Positions 25,217-32,916 of a DNA stretch of 64,000 nt are shown one piece after another. Source of the stretch: Dethiosulfovibrio peptidovorans DSM 11002. GTDB taxonomy: Bacteria; Synergistota; Synergistia; Synergistales; Dethiosulfovibrionaceae. The notes below the pieces were generated by a model. That model saw only the letters and a program-made list of their open reading frames with translations. It was not told where the DNA came from and made no database searches. Position numbers and translations under genes: made by a program. Within the stretch, counting starts at the first letter, position 1. Each line of letters starts with the position of its first letter. The stretch lies in NCBI RefSeq assembly GCF_000172975.1, contig NZ_ABTR02000001.1:560001-624000 (forward strand), given 5' to 3'.

Positions 25217-26440
25217 ATGTTGTCCGTGAGGTTCTCTGATCGTATCAACGCAATGCAGGAATCACCGATAAGAAAGTTGGTACCTATAGCAAACGCGGCA
25301 AAGGCAAAGGGGAAGAAGGTGTATCACCTCAATATCGGACAGCCCGATATAATCACGCCCCCGTCGTTCCTCAAAAGCATCAGAGAGTTCGACCAGGAGG
25401 TTATAGCCTACGCCACCTCTCCGGGAGATCCCAAACTGATAGAGGCGATAGCGGCCTATTACAAGACCTACGATATGCACTTCGAGCCAGACGAGATCCT
25501 CGTCACCAACGGAGGCAGCGAGGCCCTTATGTTCGCCATGATGGCTCTCTGCGATCCCGGCGACGAGGTCATGGTTCCAGAACCCTTCTACGCCAACTAC
25601 AACGCCTTCACCAGGGCCATCAACGTAAAGATAGTACCCATAACCACCAAGGCGGAAGAGGGGTTCCATCTCCCCTCGGAAGCCGAGATCGAGAAGAATA
25701 TAACCGAGAAGACCAGGGCCATCGTGCTCAGCAACCCCGGCAACCCCACGGGGGTCATCTACACCAGAGACGAGATGGACATGCTCTCAAGGATCGTCAG
25801 GAAACACGACATGACCATAATCGCCGACGAGGTCTACCGCGAGTTCGTCTACGACGGCCTGAAGTACACCAGCTTCGGCAACCTTCCGGAGATCTCCGAT
25901 CGGGTGGTCATAGTCGACTCGGTCTCCAAGAGGTACAGCGCCTGCGGAGCCAGGATCGGATCCCTGGCCTGCAAGAACAAGGACTTCTCCAAACAGGTCA
26001 TAAAGCTCTGCCAGGGCAGACTCTGCGTTCCAACCCTCGAACAGGTCGGAGCCACGGCTCTTTACGGAACTCCCGCAAGCTACCTAAACGAGGTCAACAC
26101 CGAGTATCAGGAGAGGAGAAACACCCTCTATAAGGCCCTCAAGGAGATGCCGGGCGTCATATGCGAGGAGCCCAAGGGGGCCTTCTACGTGGTCATAAAG
26201 ATGCCGGTGGACGATGCGGAGAAGTTCGCCATATGGATGCTCGAGAACTTCGACGTGGACGGAGAGACCACCATGGTAGCCCCGGCGGCTGGATTCTACG
26301 CCACTCCCGGCCTGGGTAAAAACGAGGCCCGTCTCGCCTACGTGCTTAAAAACGAGGACCTGGCCAAGGCCATGGACATCCTCAAGGCCGGACTGGAGGC
26401 CTACCCCGGAAGGATCGAGTCTCCGATCCCGTCGGCGTAA
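25217..26440 (+). CDS. Class I/II aminotransferase (aspartate-aminotransferase-like)
   Basis: 407-aa fold-I PLP enzyme. PLP lysine in VDSVSKRYSACGARIGS; the phosphate cup is TNGGSEALMFAM; NPGNPTGVIYT and the C-terminal Arg of EARLAYVL bind the substrate carboxylate. The sequence is of the 1-gamma AspC type and could act on aspartate, alanine or aromatic amino acids. ATG 25217 is very close to the AGGAGGAG site; TTG 25220 or GTG 25226 may be the true start. Divergent from the alanine symporter and closed by a strong terminator. Confidence 0.9.
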   Translation: MLSVRFSDRINAMQESPIRKLVPIANAAKAKGKKVYHLNIGQPDIITPPSFLKSIREFDQEVIAYATSPGDPKLIEAIAAYYKTYDMHFEPDEILVTNGGSEALMFAMMALCDPGDEVMVPEPFYANYNAFTRAINVKIVPITTKAEEGFHLPSEAEIEKNITEKTRAIVLSNPGNPTGVIYTRDEMDMLSRIVRKHDMTIIADEVYREFVYDGLKYTSFGNLPEISDRVVIVDSVSKRYSACGARIGSLACKNKDFSKQVIKLCQGRLCVPTLEQVGATALYGTPASYLNEVNTEYQERRNTLYKALKEMPGVICEEPKGAFYVVIKMPVDDAEKFAIWMLENFDVDGETTMVAPAAGFYATPGLGKNEARLAYVLKNEDLAKAMDILKAGLEAYPGRIESPIPSA

Positions 26441-26454
26441 AACAACAGCGCACA

Positions 26455-26498
26455 AAAAAAGATTGCGGCTTCCTTTTGGGAAGCCGCAATCTTTTTTA
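26455..26498. terminator. Bidirectional terminator
   Basis: 13-bp perfect stem GATTGCGGCTTCC / GGAAGCCGCAATC with a 5-nt loop, flanked by A7 on the left and T6 on the right. Serves the aminotransferase gene (plus) and the selenoprotein gene (minus). Confidence 0.94.
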
Positions 26499-26524
26499 TT
26501 TACCTGTTCGCTTGAGAGCTCTTT

Positions 26525-26857
26525 CTAGCCGCAGGAAGTGCACCCGGCGCAGCCTCCGGCGGAGGAGCCCGGAACGGCGGTAGTAACGACCAGGTTCACC
26601 ATCCACAGGAAACCCTGAAGGTCTATAGCGACTACGTCGTCGTCGAAATCGACGGCGTCAGGGATCCAGACGGACATGTCCCCTTCCTTCAGGACCTGAT
26701 AGTTATCTCTAACCTCGGGAGCTCCGCTCTTCACGAGAACGGCCTGTCTGGCTCCTCAACCGGCACCTAAAACTCCCTCGAAAACCGTTACTTCCGGCCC
26801 TATCTCGAGGATTCTCTCCTTCGCTCTATCGGTTACTTCCAGTTTAAGATTTCTCAC
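26525..26857 (-). CDS. Probable selenoprotein, HesB/IscA-like, in-frame TGA read as Sec34
   Basis: 110 codons from GTG 26857 (GGAGGTG upstream) to TAG 26525, with one in-frame TGA at 26758-26756. Codons before and after the TGA form one sensible protein: LKLEVTDRAKERILE resembles the start of HesB/IscA proteins, then VLGAG-U-GARQAV, a beta-rich middle, and a C terminus with CAGCTSCG. The TGA falls near the place of the first conserved Cys of IscA-type proteins. A SECIS-like hairpin follows the TGA at the proper distance. The gene has its own promoter and a strong terminator, which argues against a dead gene. Short HesB-like selenoproteins are a known bacterial family; function is unproven, perhaps thiol redox or Fe-S handling. 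Automatic gene callers would report only the part after the TGA. Confidence 0.8.
26718..26755 (-). promoter_or_regulatory. Bacterial SECIS-like element
   Basis: Begins right after the in-frame TGA on the minus strand. An outer 5-bp pairing GGAGC / GCTCC encloses an inner 7-bp stem CCGTTCT / AGAGCGG (one G-U pair; 26724-26730 with 26736-26742). The 5-nt apical loop CGTGA exposes a GU and starts 20 nt after the TGA. Known bacterial SECIS hairpins place a small loop with a conserved G at about this distance. Confidence 0.7.
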
Positions 26858-26869
26858 AATCCACACCTC

Positions 26870-26920
26870 CATGGTATGTTTTACTGTCGCCATCATACCA
26901 TGAAGGGGTATCCCTAGCAA
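26870..26920 (-). promoter_or_regulatory. Promoter and inverted-repeat operator of the selenoprotein gene
   Basis: TTGCTA (26915-26920), 17-bp spacer, TATGAT (26892-26897) on the minus strand. A perfect 9-bp inverted repeat, CATACCATG (26894-26902) and CATGGTATG (26870-26878), separated by 15 bp, straddles the -10 box and the start of transcription. It could bind a repressor dimer, or fold in the leader if transcription starts upstream. Confidence 0.6.
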
Positions 26921-26926
26921 CCCCCA

Positions 26927-27844
26927 CTATCGAAGAAAAGCCCTATCGGGAACGATGCCATTTTTCGAACACATATCGGCCATATCCTCCGGCATGGGAG
27001 TCCTGAAGGTCTTGGAGGACAGCGAGGACAGATCTCCGGACATATCGGGAAAGGAAACAGAGAAGGCATGTAGCATGGGCCTTTTCGCTCCCTTGACCCC
27101 GTTGAGAGCTCTGTCGCCGTATTTAACGTCGCCCAACACGGGATGGCCTATATGGCTCATATGGACCCTTATCTGATGGCTCCTGCCGGTGATCAAGGTC
27201 ACCAGGCACAGGGAAAGCCCTCCACCGGAGGCCAGACGGCGATACAGGGTCAGAGAGCTCTGCCCCTTCGAATCCACGAAAACCTTGTTGGAGGACCCGT
27301 CCTTCGACAGAGGGGCGTCTATACTTCCCTCCTCGGGCAGATCTCCGACAACGAGGGCCAGATAGACCTTTTCCATCTCCCCGTCTCTCCAGCGAGAGGA
27401 GAGGTCTCTGAGAGACTCTCCGGTCAGGGCCAGCACCATGATACCCGATGTATTTCGGTCCAACCGATTTACAGCCTGAGGCTGAAAGGACGATCCGGGC
27501 AGGAAGGCCCTGGTCACCACCGAGTCTCCGCCCTTTTTGTCCGGCTGACTGAGAAGGCCCGCCGGTTTCGACACGACCCAAAGGGATTCGTCCCTATAGA
27601 CCGTTACGAGATGACCTCCGGTCCTTTTAGCGCCAACGTCGGTAGGAGCGCTCTCCCACGGCACCAGGATCTCCTGTCCCTCGACGAGCCTCTGGTCGAA
27701 GGAAGCCCTGGCTCCGTCGATCCGTACCTGTTTCTTCCTGAATGCCTTCATCATGGCTCCCAAAGGCAGGGACGGCCATTTCTTTCGGATGACCTTGTCC
27801 AACCTACGACCGTCGTCGTGTCGGGAGACGACGAAACGATCCAT
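26927..27844 (-). CDS. RluA-family 23S rRNA pseudouridine synthase
   Basis: 305-aa enzyme that isomerises uridine to pseudouridine in rRNA. An N-terminal S4-like domain (residues ~10-70) precedes the catalytic domain. The catalytic Asp is in VNRLDRNTSGIMV near residue 125, and TGRSHQIRVHMSHIGHPVLGD is the family's second signature. RluC- and RluD-type members differ in target; the sequence alone does not decide. Stop is 70 bp before the selenoprotein start; it follows the yhaM-like gene by 3 bp. Confidence 0.93.
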   Translation of the reverse strand: MDRFVVSRHDDGRRLDKVIRKKWPSLPLGAMMKAFRKKQVRIDGARASFDQRLVEGQEILVPWESAPTDVGAKRTGGHLVTVYRDESLWVVSKPAGLLSQPDKKGGDSVVTRAFLPGSSFQPQAVNRLDRNTSGIMVLALTGESLRDLSSRWRDGEMEKVYLALVVGDLPEEGSIDAPLSKDGSSNKVFVDSKGQSSLTLYRRLASGGGLSLCLVTLITGRSHQIRVHMSHIGHPVLGDVKYGDRALNGVKGAKRPMLHAFSVSFPDMSGDLSSLSSKTFRTPMPEDMADMCSKNGIVPDRAFLR

Positions 27845-27847
27845 CGG

Positions 27848-28900
27848 TCAGCTCCGCTCCCCGTCGGGGCGCCATTTCCAGAAACGACGCTGAGCCGAGT
27901 AGTTGAGGTCCGAGACGGAGTCCTCCGGCTCCACTCCGCCCTCAAGCTGAGAGACCGAGTCGCCCCAGCAGAACAGCTTGAAGTCGAGCTCGTCCGCCGC
28001 CGATACCACCAGGGCCTCCGGCGTGGCAGGCAACACGGGAGATCCGTATTCCCTGAGGCCGTGGTGACTCAACAGAATGTGACCCAAAGCGGTCCTGACG
28101 GTTCTGTCCAGCTTGTACCGTTCGGCGAGAGCCTCGAAACGACTGTAGCCGAGGGCTATGTGATCTATCACGGTACCCTCTACTGTCATGCCGGGACCTG
28201 GATTCAACACGTAGGCCTCCAGCTTTCCCAGATCGTGAAGCAATCCCCCTGCCACGACCAACGACCGGTCGGGACGGGCCTGCCCCTCTATGGCCTCCGC
28301 CATGGAAAGAGCCAGCTCCGTCACCGTAATGGAGTGCTCGAGAAGGCCGTGTACATAGGCGTGATGGTGGGAAACCGCCGCCGGCATCACCCTGAATTTC
28401 TTCCAAAGATCGCCGCCCTTGGAGAACAGCTCCTCCAGGAAGGAACGGACATCCCCTGAACACCTATCCACCAGCAGGTCGAAACGGCGCTCCAGCTCCT
28501 TCACGTCCACCGGAGAGGTCTGGACGAAGGACTCGGGCCTGTACTCTTCCTTTTCCTGATCGACCAGGAATACCTGGTTGAAGTTGTACTGGTTCTTGCC
28601 CCTGAACTCCGAGACCTGCCCCGTAACGCCGATCGAGCTGCCCTTGAGGTTTCCCACCAAGGTAGAGGAAGCCGGATCCTTTATCTCCGACTTCACTCCC
28701 TCTCTGAAGTCCCACCACTGGGCATTGCCCCAGATCTTGGCATCCATCGAACCAGTTTTGTCCATCAACGAAACGGTCCAGTAGCTTTTGCCGTTTTTGT
28801 CCTTCTTCTCGTGGATATCCAGCACCACACCTACGGAGGAAAACTTCTCTCCCACCGGAAGGTTCTTTACATCCTCTACGCTCTTTCTGGTCTCTGCCAT
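27848..28900 (-). CDS. YhaM-like 3'-5' exoribonuclease (OB fold + HD domain)
   Basis: 350-aa protein with an N-terminal OB fold (residues ~12-90, VVLDIHEKKDKNGKSYWTVSLMD) and a C-terminal HD metal-dependent hydrolase domain (~170-320). Metal ligands are visible: HHAYVHGLLEHS, HDLGKLEAY and LLSHHGLREYGSP. This architecture matches YhaM/Cbf1, which degrades RNA (and DNA in vitro) from the 3' end with Mn2+. Divergent from the cdc48-like gene. Confidence 0.88.
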   Translation of the reverse strand: MAETRKSVEDVKNLPVGEKFSSVGVVLDIHEKKDKNGKSYWTVSLMDKTGSMDAKIWGNAQWWDFREGVKSEIKDPASSTLVGNLKGSSIGVTGQVSEFRGKNQYNFNQVFLVDQEKEEYRPESFVQTSPVDVKELERRFDLLVDRCSGDVRSFLEELFSKGGDLWKKFRVMPAAVSHHHAYVHGLLEHSITVTELALSMAEAIEGQARPDRSLVVAGGLLHDLGKLEAYVLNPGPGMTVEGTVIDHIALGYSRFEALAERYKLDRTVRTALGHILLSHHGLREYGSPVLPATPEALVVSAADELDFKLFCWGDSVSQLEGGVEPEDSVSDLNYSAQRRFWKWRPDGERS

Positions 28901-28960
28901 AAAGACACTCCTTATCTTTACATATCGATTCTCGAGTATAGGACATGATCGGTCAAAAGG

Positions 28961-28989
28961 CTAACACCTCACCCATGTTTTTCTATGAT
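28961..28989 (+). promoter_or_regulatory. Candidate promoter of the Cdc48-type gene
   Basis: CTAACA (28961-28966), 17-bp spacer, TATGAT (28984-28989) on the plus strand, about 40 bp upstream of the start codon. The -35 is a moderate match, the -10 a good one. Confidence 0.45.
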
Positions 28990-29031
28990 ACAATCGATGC
29001 ACTTAAGTTTACAAAGGAAGGAAGGCATACC

Positions 29032-31155
29032 ATGCTGAAGGTTAAGGACGGAAAGAAAAAGGATATCGGTCGCGGACTCGTCAGGATGGACCCGGTGGAC
29101 ATGGACAGGCTGGGCCTGTCGGACGGCGAGATCGTAGAGATCAAGGGCAGCCGGAGGACCCCGGTGAGACTGCTGGCGGCCGACCACGACGACTGCGGCC
29201 AGGGAGCTCTCTTCTTGGACGGGCTAACCAGAGGCAACGCCGGAGTCGCGCTGGATGACCGCATCTCCGTCCATAAGGTCGTGGTGGACTTCGCCTTCGA
29301 GATCGCCATAAGGCCTCTTACCACGATGCATCTCCTGGAGAAAGACCTCGATCCGTCGGGGCTGAAGGAAAAGCTGAGCGGACTCCCGGTTATCAACGGG
29401 GACAGGATAAGGCTGGTCCTCGGAGGAGGAAGGGACTGCGACTTTCAGGTAACCTCCACAAAACCGGGAGGGTCGGTGATGATAAGTCCCGCCAGCGAGC
29501 TGATCGTCGAAAAACCCTCCGCCGGAGCAAAAAGCGACAAGGCTACATATAAAGATGTAGGGGGGCTCTCCAACCAGCTACAGAGGATAAGGGAGATGAT
29601 CGAGCTTCCCCTGAGGTTTCCCCAGGCATTTCTAAGGCTGGGAGTAGAGCCTCCCAAGGGGGTCCTGCTCTACGGCCCTCCCGGCACGGGCAAGACGGTG
29701 ATAGCCAAAGCCGTTGCCAACGAGACCGACGCCTGGTTCACCCATATATCCGGACCGGAGATCATAGGCAAGTACTACGGCGAAAGCGAGCAGAGACTCA
29801 GAGAGGTCTTCGAGGAGGCCCAGGCCCACGCCCCGTCCATAATATTCATCGACGAGATAGACGCCATAGCTCCCAAAAGGGAGGAGATGGGCGGAGAGAA
29901 GCAGGTGGAAAGGCGTGTCGTGGCCCAGCTTCTGGCCCTTATGGACGGCCTTCAGGCAAGAGGACAGATCGTGGTGATCGCTGCTACCAACCTCCCCAAC
30001 ACCCTGGATCCCGCCCTGAGGCGACCGGGACGATTCGACCGAGAGATAGCCGTGCCCATACCGGACAGAAGGGGCAGAGAGGAGATCCTCCAGATACACA
30101 CCAGAGGGATGCCCCTGGCCAGGGACGTAGACCTCATCAGGATAGCGGAGGTCACCCACGGGTTCGTAGGAGCCGACCTGGAGGCACTGGCCAAGGAGGC
30201 AGCCATGGCGGCCCTGAGGGGCATAATGCCCTCCATAGATTTCGAGGATTTTCAGGTACCCTACGATCATCTGAGGACCATGGAGATAGACATGAAAAAC
30301 TTCACCGCAGCCCTCAGAGAGGTGGAGCCCTCGGCGATAAGAGAGGTCTTCGTGGAACGGCCTAACGTCACATGGCAGGACGTCGGAGGGCTGGACGAGG
30401 TAACCGAGGAGCTTCGAGAAGCGGTTCAGTGGCCCATGGAACACGGAGATGTGTTCCGTCGCTTCCGCATATCTCCCCCGCGGGGGATAATGCTCCACGG
30501 GAAATCCGGAACGGGAAAAACCCTGCTGGTGAAGGCTTTGGCCAGAGAGAGCGGAGCCAATTACATCTCCGTCAAGGGTCCGTCCCTCATGTCCCGATTC
30601 GTCGGAGAGAGCGAGAGGGCGATCCGGGAGGTCTTCCGCAAGGCCAAACAGGCGGCTCCTTCGCTGTTATGCTTCGACGAAATAGAGTCCCTGGTCCCTG
30701 TAAGGGGCAGGGATTCGGGGGCCGCCTCTCAGTTCACCGAGAGGGTCATAAGCCAGTTCCTCTCCGAGATGAGCGGACTGGACGAGATGGACGGGGTGGT
30801 GGTACTCGGCACCACCGACAGAATAGACCTGATCGACCCCGCCCTTTTCAGCGCAGGGCGGTTCGACATGGTCCTGGAGCTTCCTATGCCCGACCACGAC
30901 GGCAGGAAGGAGATTTTCCAGATACACCTTCAGGAAAAGCCTATGGCGGATGACGTAGACATAGACGCCCTCGCAAAGGCGACAGAGGGAGCCAGCGGAG
31001 GGGACATAGCCATGATATGCCGTACCGCCACCACCGCAGCGGTACGGGAGTACATAAGGGCGGGAGAGACGGGAGAACCTCTGGTGGAATCGAGACATTT
31101 CGCGGCCGTCCTGGAAAAGAGGGGTCGGAAAACGTCGTCCGCGACAGAGAAATGA
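29032..31155 (+). CDS. Cdc48/VAT-type double AAA+ ATPase
   Basis: 707-aa protein unfoldase of the Cdc48/p97/VAT type. The N domain (residues ~1-155) has a double-psi-barrel-like half ([22 protein letters not shown]) and a second half, as in VAT. D1 has Walker A GPPGTGKT (205-212), Walker [10 protein letters not shown] and RRPGRFD arginine finger. D2 has Walker A GKSGTGKT (480-487), CFDEIES and SAGRFD. D2 departs from canonical GPPGCGKT and LRPGRFD. Cdc48 is typical of archaea and eukaryotes and patchy in bacteria. The extreme C terminus lacks a clear HbYX tail for proteasome docking. ATG 29032 has GGAAGG 6 nt upstream. Confidence 0.92.
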   Translation: MLKVKDGKKKDIGRGLVRMDPVDMDRLGLSDGEIVEIKGSRRTPVRLLAADHDDCGQGALFLDGLTRGNAGVALDDRISVHKVVVDFAFEIAIRPLTTMHLLEKDLDPSGLKEKLSGLPVINGDRIRLVLGGGRDCDFQVTSTKPGGSVMISPASELIVEKPSAGAKSDKATYKDVGGLSNQLQRIREMIELPLRFPQAFLRLGVEPPKGVLLYGPPGTGKTVIAKAVANETDAWFTHISGPEIIGKYYGESEQRLREVFEEAQAHAPSIIFIDEIDAIAPKREEMGGEKQVERRVVAQLLALMDGLQARGQIVVIAATNLPNTLDPALRRPGRFDREIAVPIPDRRGREEILQIHTRGMPLARDVDLIRIAEVTHGFVGADLEALAKEAAMAALRGIMPSIDFEDFQVPYDHLRTMEIDMKNFTAALREVEPSAIREVFVERPNVTWQDVGGLDEVTEELREAVQWPMEHGDVFRRFRISPPRGIMLHGKSGTGKTLLVKALARESGANYISVKGPSLMSRFVGESERAIREVFRKAKQAAPSLLCFDEIESLVPVRGRDSGAASQFTERVISQFLSEMSGLDEMDGVVVLGTTDRIDLIDPALFSAGRFDMVLELPMPDHDGRKEIFQIHLQEKPMADDVDIDALAKATEGASGGDIAMICRTATTAAVREYIRAGETGEPLVESRHFAAVLEKRGRKTSSATEK

Positions 31156-31158
31156 GGG

Positions 31159-31202
31159 ACATCTAAAAACTTACGTCCGAGGAATTGCGTTTTTAGAGAT
31201 GC
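31159..31202. repeat. Solo copy of the intergenic repeat ends
   Basis: 44-bp inverted repeat beginning ACATCTAAAAAC and ending GTTTTTAGAGATGC, with CGTCCGAGGAAT in the middle. Both ends match the terminal sequences of the 246-bp element at 32479-32724, as if the interior had been lost. It sits 4 bp after the Cdc48 stop. Confidence 0.7.
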
Positions 31203-31204
31203 CC

Positions 31205-31257
31205 ATAAAGTAGAGGGCCCGGAATTCGTCTGACGAACTCCGGGCCCTTTACTTTAT
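31205..31257. terminator. Long bidirectional terminator
   Basis: Nearly continuous hairpin. The outer stem pairs ATAAAGTAGAGGGCCCGGA with its complement (one G-T), the inner stem TTCGTC / GACGAA closes a 1-nt centre. A/T flanks on both sides. Serves the Cdc48-type gene (plus) and the aminotransferase gene (minus). Confidence 0.9.
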
Positions 31258-31270
31258 AAGACTGACTGCA

Positions 31271-32452
31271 TCACATGCTCTGAGAGAGGACCGCTCCCAA
31301 TCGGCGGATGCCTTCTTTAAGCCTGTCCTCCGGCACGTTGGAGAAGTTGAGACGCATGTAGTTCTCGTGCCCCGGCTCGGCGAAAAAGGCTCCGCCCGGG
31401 ACGAAGGCCACTTTATGTTCCTCCACAGCGACCTTGAAGACATCCCTGGCGTTGACTCCCTCGGGGAGCTCTACCCAGGCGAAAAGCCCTCCGGCAGGGG
31501 GAACTACTACGGCTTCCTTCGGAAAGAACTCCCGAACCGAATCTATCAGAACCGACATCCTCTTTTTGTAGACCTTGCATATCCTCTCTACGTGAGCGTC
31601 CAGGTCGAACATCTCGTTGTAGGCCACTATCTGAGCCTGGTGCAGCGTAGAGGAACAGAGTATGGCGTTTTGTTTCATATCGCCGAACTTAGAGAGTATC
31701 TCAGGAGCAGCTATCATCCAGGCCACCCTCATACCGGGAGAGAATATCTTGGAGAAAGATCCCAGGGAGATCACCACGCCGTCCCGGTCGAAGCTCTTTA
31801 TCGAGGGCGGACAGGGACCCTCGAAACGAAGCTCTCCGTAAGGGTTGTCCTCTATAGCGGCTACTCCGTATCGACCGACCACCTCGGCGAAGGCCTTCCT
31901 TCGCTCCACCGACCAGTCTATCCCGGTGGGATTCTGAAAATCGGGATTCACGTAGACCAGTCGGACGTCGTCGATCTCCTTCAGCTTACGCTCCAGGTCC
32001 TCTATTATCATGCCGTCCGAGTCGGTCTCGACCTCTACGAACTCGGCTCCGTAGGTCCTGAAGGCTCCAAGAGCCCCGAGATAGGTGGGACTCTCGCACA
32101 GGACAACCGACCCCTCCTCCAGAAAGACCTTTCCCGCCATATCCAGAGCCTGCTGAGATCCGTTGGTTATGAGCACCTCCTCGGCCTTCGCCGGAGTGCC
32201 GTATTTATCGGTCATCCTCCTGGCGACCATCTCCCTCAACCTGGGGTCTCCCTGGGCCGACGAATACTGAAGTGCTTTGTCTCCCTCTCGATCCAACACG
32301 AGGGCAGTAGCGGTCTTTACCTCTTCCACGGGGAAAAGCTCCGGGGCGGGCAGCCCTCCGGCCAGGGACAGGATCTCCGGATCGGAGAGAGCCTTTAGGA
32401 TGTCCCCCACATCGGAGGAATCGCACCATTCCAGTCTTTTAGCGAATTTCAT
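31271..32452 (-). CDS. LysN-like PLP aminotransferase (paralog 1)
   Basis: 393-aa fold-I aminotransferase of the 2-aminoadipate/aromatic type. It opens with LSLAGGLPAPELFPVEEV, the specificity-loop region of LysN-like enzymes. PLP lysine in SLGSFSKIFSPGMRVAW, phosphate cup TNGSQQALDMAG, NPDFQNPTGIDWS, and the C-terminal MRLNFSNVP with the carboxylate Arg. Two relatives lie at 35.9-38.4 kb. In amino-acid fermenters such enzymes deaminate amino acids to 2-oxo acids. Substrate cannot be fixed. Its upstream region abuts the 246-bp repeat. Confidence 0.9.
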   Translation of the reverse strand: MKFAKRLEWCDSSDVGDILKALSDPEILSLAGGLPAPELFPVEEVKTATALVLDREGDKALQYSSAQGDPRLREMVARRMTDKYGTPAKAEEVLITNGSQQALDMAGKVFLEEGSVVLCESPTYLGALGAFRTYGAEFVEVETDSDGMIIEDLERKLKEIDDVRLVYVNPDFQNPTGIDWSVERRKAFAEVVGRYGVAAIEDNPYGELRFEGPCPPSIKSFDRDGVVISLGSFSKIFSPGMRVAWMIAAPEILSKFGDMKQNAILCSSTLHQAQIVAYNEMFDLDAHVERICKVYKKRMSVLIDSVREFFPKEAVVVPPAGGLFAWVELPEGVNARDVFKVAVEEHKVAFVPGGAFFAEPGHENYMRLNFSNVPEDRLKEGIRRLGAVLSQSM

Positions 32453-32476
32453 GTATAATCGTCCCCTTTCTCTTTA

Positions 32477-32724
32477 AGGCATATCTAAAAAGTCACGTCC
32501 GAGTTTCCTCGGAGAGGTCGTTTCGCCTCCGCCCTGTCTCGCCCAAACGTATTCCCGACCTGCCTGTTTCGTACAGACCGCCTCAGAAGGCACGTCCTGT
32601 GCCCCCTCGGCTTGGGGCGACGTCCTGTCGCCCCATCCGTACTACACGACGGCAGGTCGGAAATACGGGTTCGAATGGGCTTCGCCGAAACGACCTCTCC
32701 GAGGAGTAGCGTTTTTAGAGATGC
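32477..32724. repeat. 246-bp folded intergenic repeat element (MITE-like)
   Basis: Imperfect terminal inverted repeats of about 40 bp: left GCATATCTAAAAAG..., right end reading GCATCTCTAAAAAC on the other strand, both continuing into CCTCGGAGAGGTCGTTTCG (32507-32525 and complement 32686-32704). Further inside, CCGACCTGCC (32555-32564) pairs with 32651-32660. The centre holds two hairpins with the same GTCCT loop: GGCAC / GTGCC (32589-32603) and GGGGCGAC / GTCGCCCC (32614-32634). A 6-bp direct repeat TCTTTA (32471-32476, 32725-32730) looks like a target-site duplication. No credible ORF inside. Occupies most of the 464-bp gap 32453-32916; the rest, apart from the argH terminator, shows nothing recognisable. 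Confidence 0.8.
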
Positions 32725-32750
32725 TCTTTAGAAATACTCTTTGAAAATAT

Positions 32751-32778
32751 AAAAAGGCCGAAGCTCTCGGAGCTCCGG
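32751..32778 (-). terminator. argH terminator
   Basis: Minus-strand hairpin CCGGAGCT / AGCTTCGG (8 bp with one G-T) with a 5-nt loop, followed by CCTTTTTAT. It lies 139 bp after the argH stop, next to the folded repeat. Confidence 0.65.
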
Positions 32779-32916
32779 TCTCCCATGGACTTGACGACAA
32801 AGTAGAGCTTTCGAAAATTGCAAGAATTATACACACCTATCTCTGCGATGTCAAAGCCAAACAAAAGGCGACAATACCTCCGACGAAAGAGAGACTCCGC
32901 CGGAGGATCGTCCTTA

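Noticed and set aside
26525..26734. A 69-codon stand-alone frame as the gene itself
   Set aside because: Its ATG/GTG lies inside the longer frame just after the in-frame TGA, has no ribosome site, and the upstream codons clearly belong to the same protein, so the selenoprotein reading is preferred over a short independent gene or a pseudogene.
27143..28459. 438-codon plus-strand frame opposite the rRNA pseudouridine synthase and YhaM-like genes
   Set aside because: It is antisense to two well-recognised genes and has no recognisable domain.
32642..32836. 64-codon minus-strand frame within the repeat element
   Set aside because: It runs through the terminal inverted repeat and the argH terminator, has no ribosome site, and looks like chance coding.
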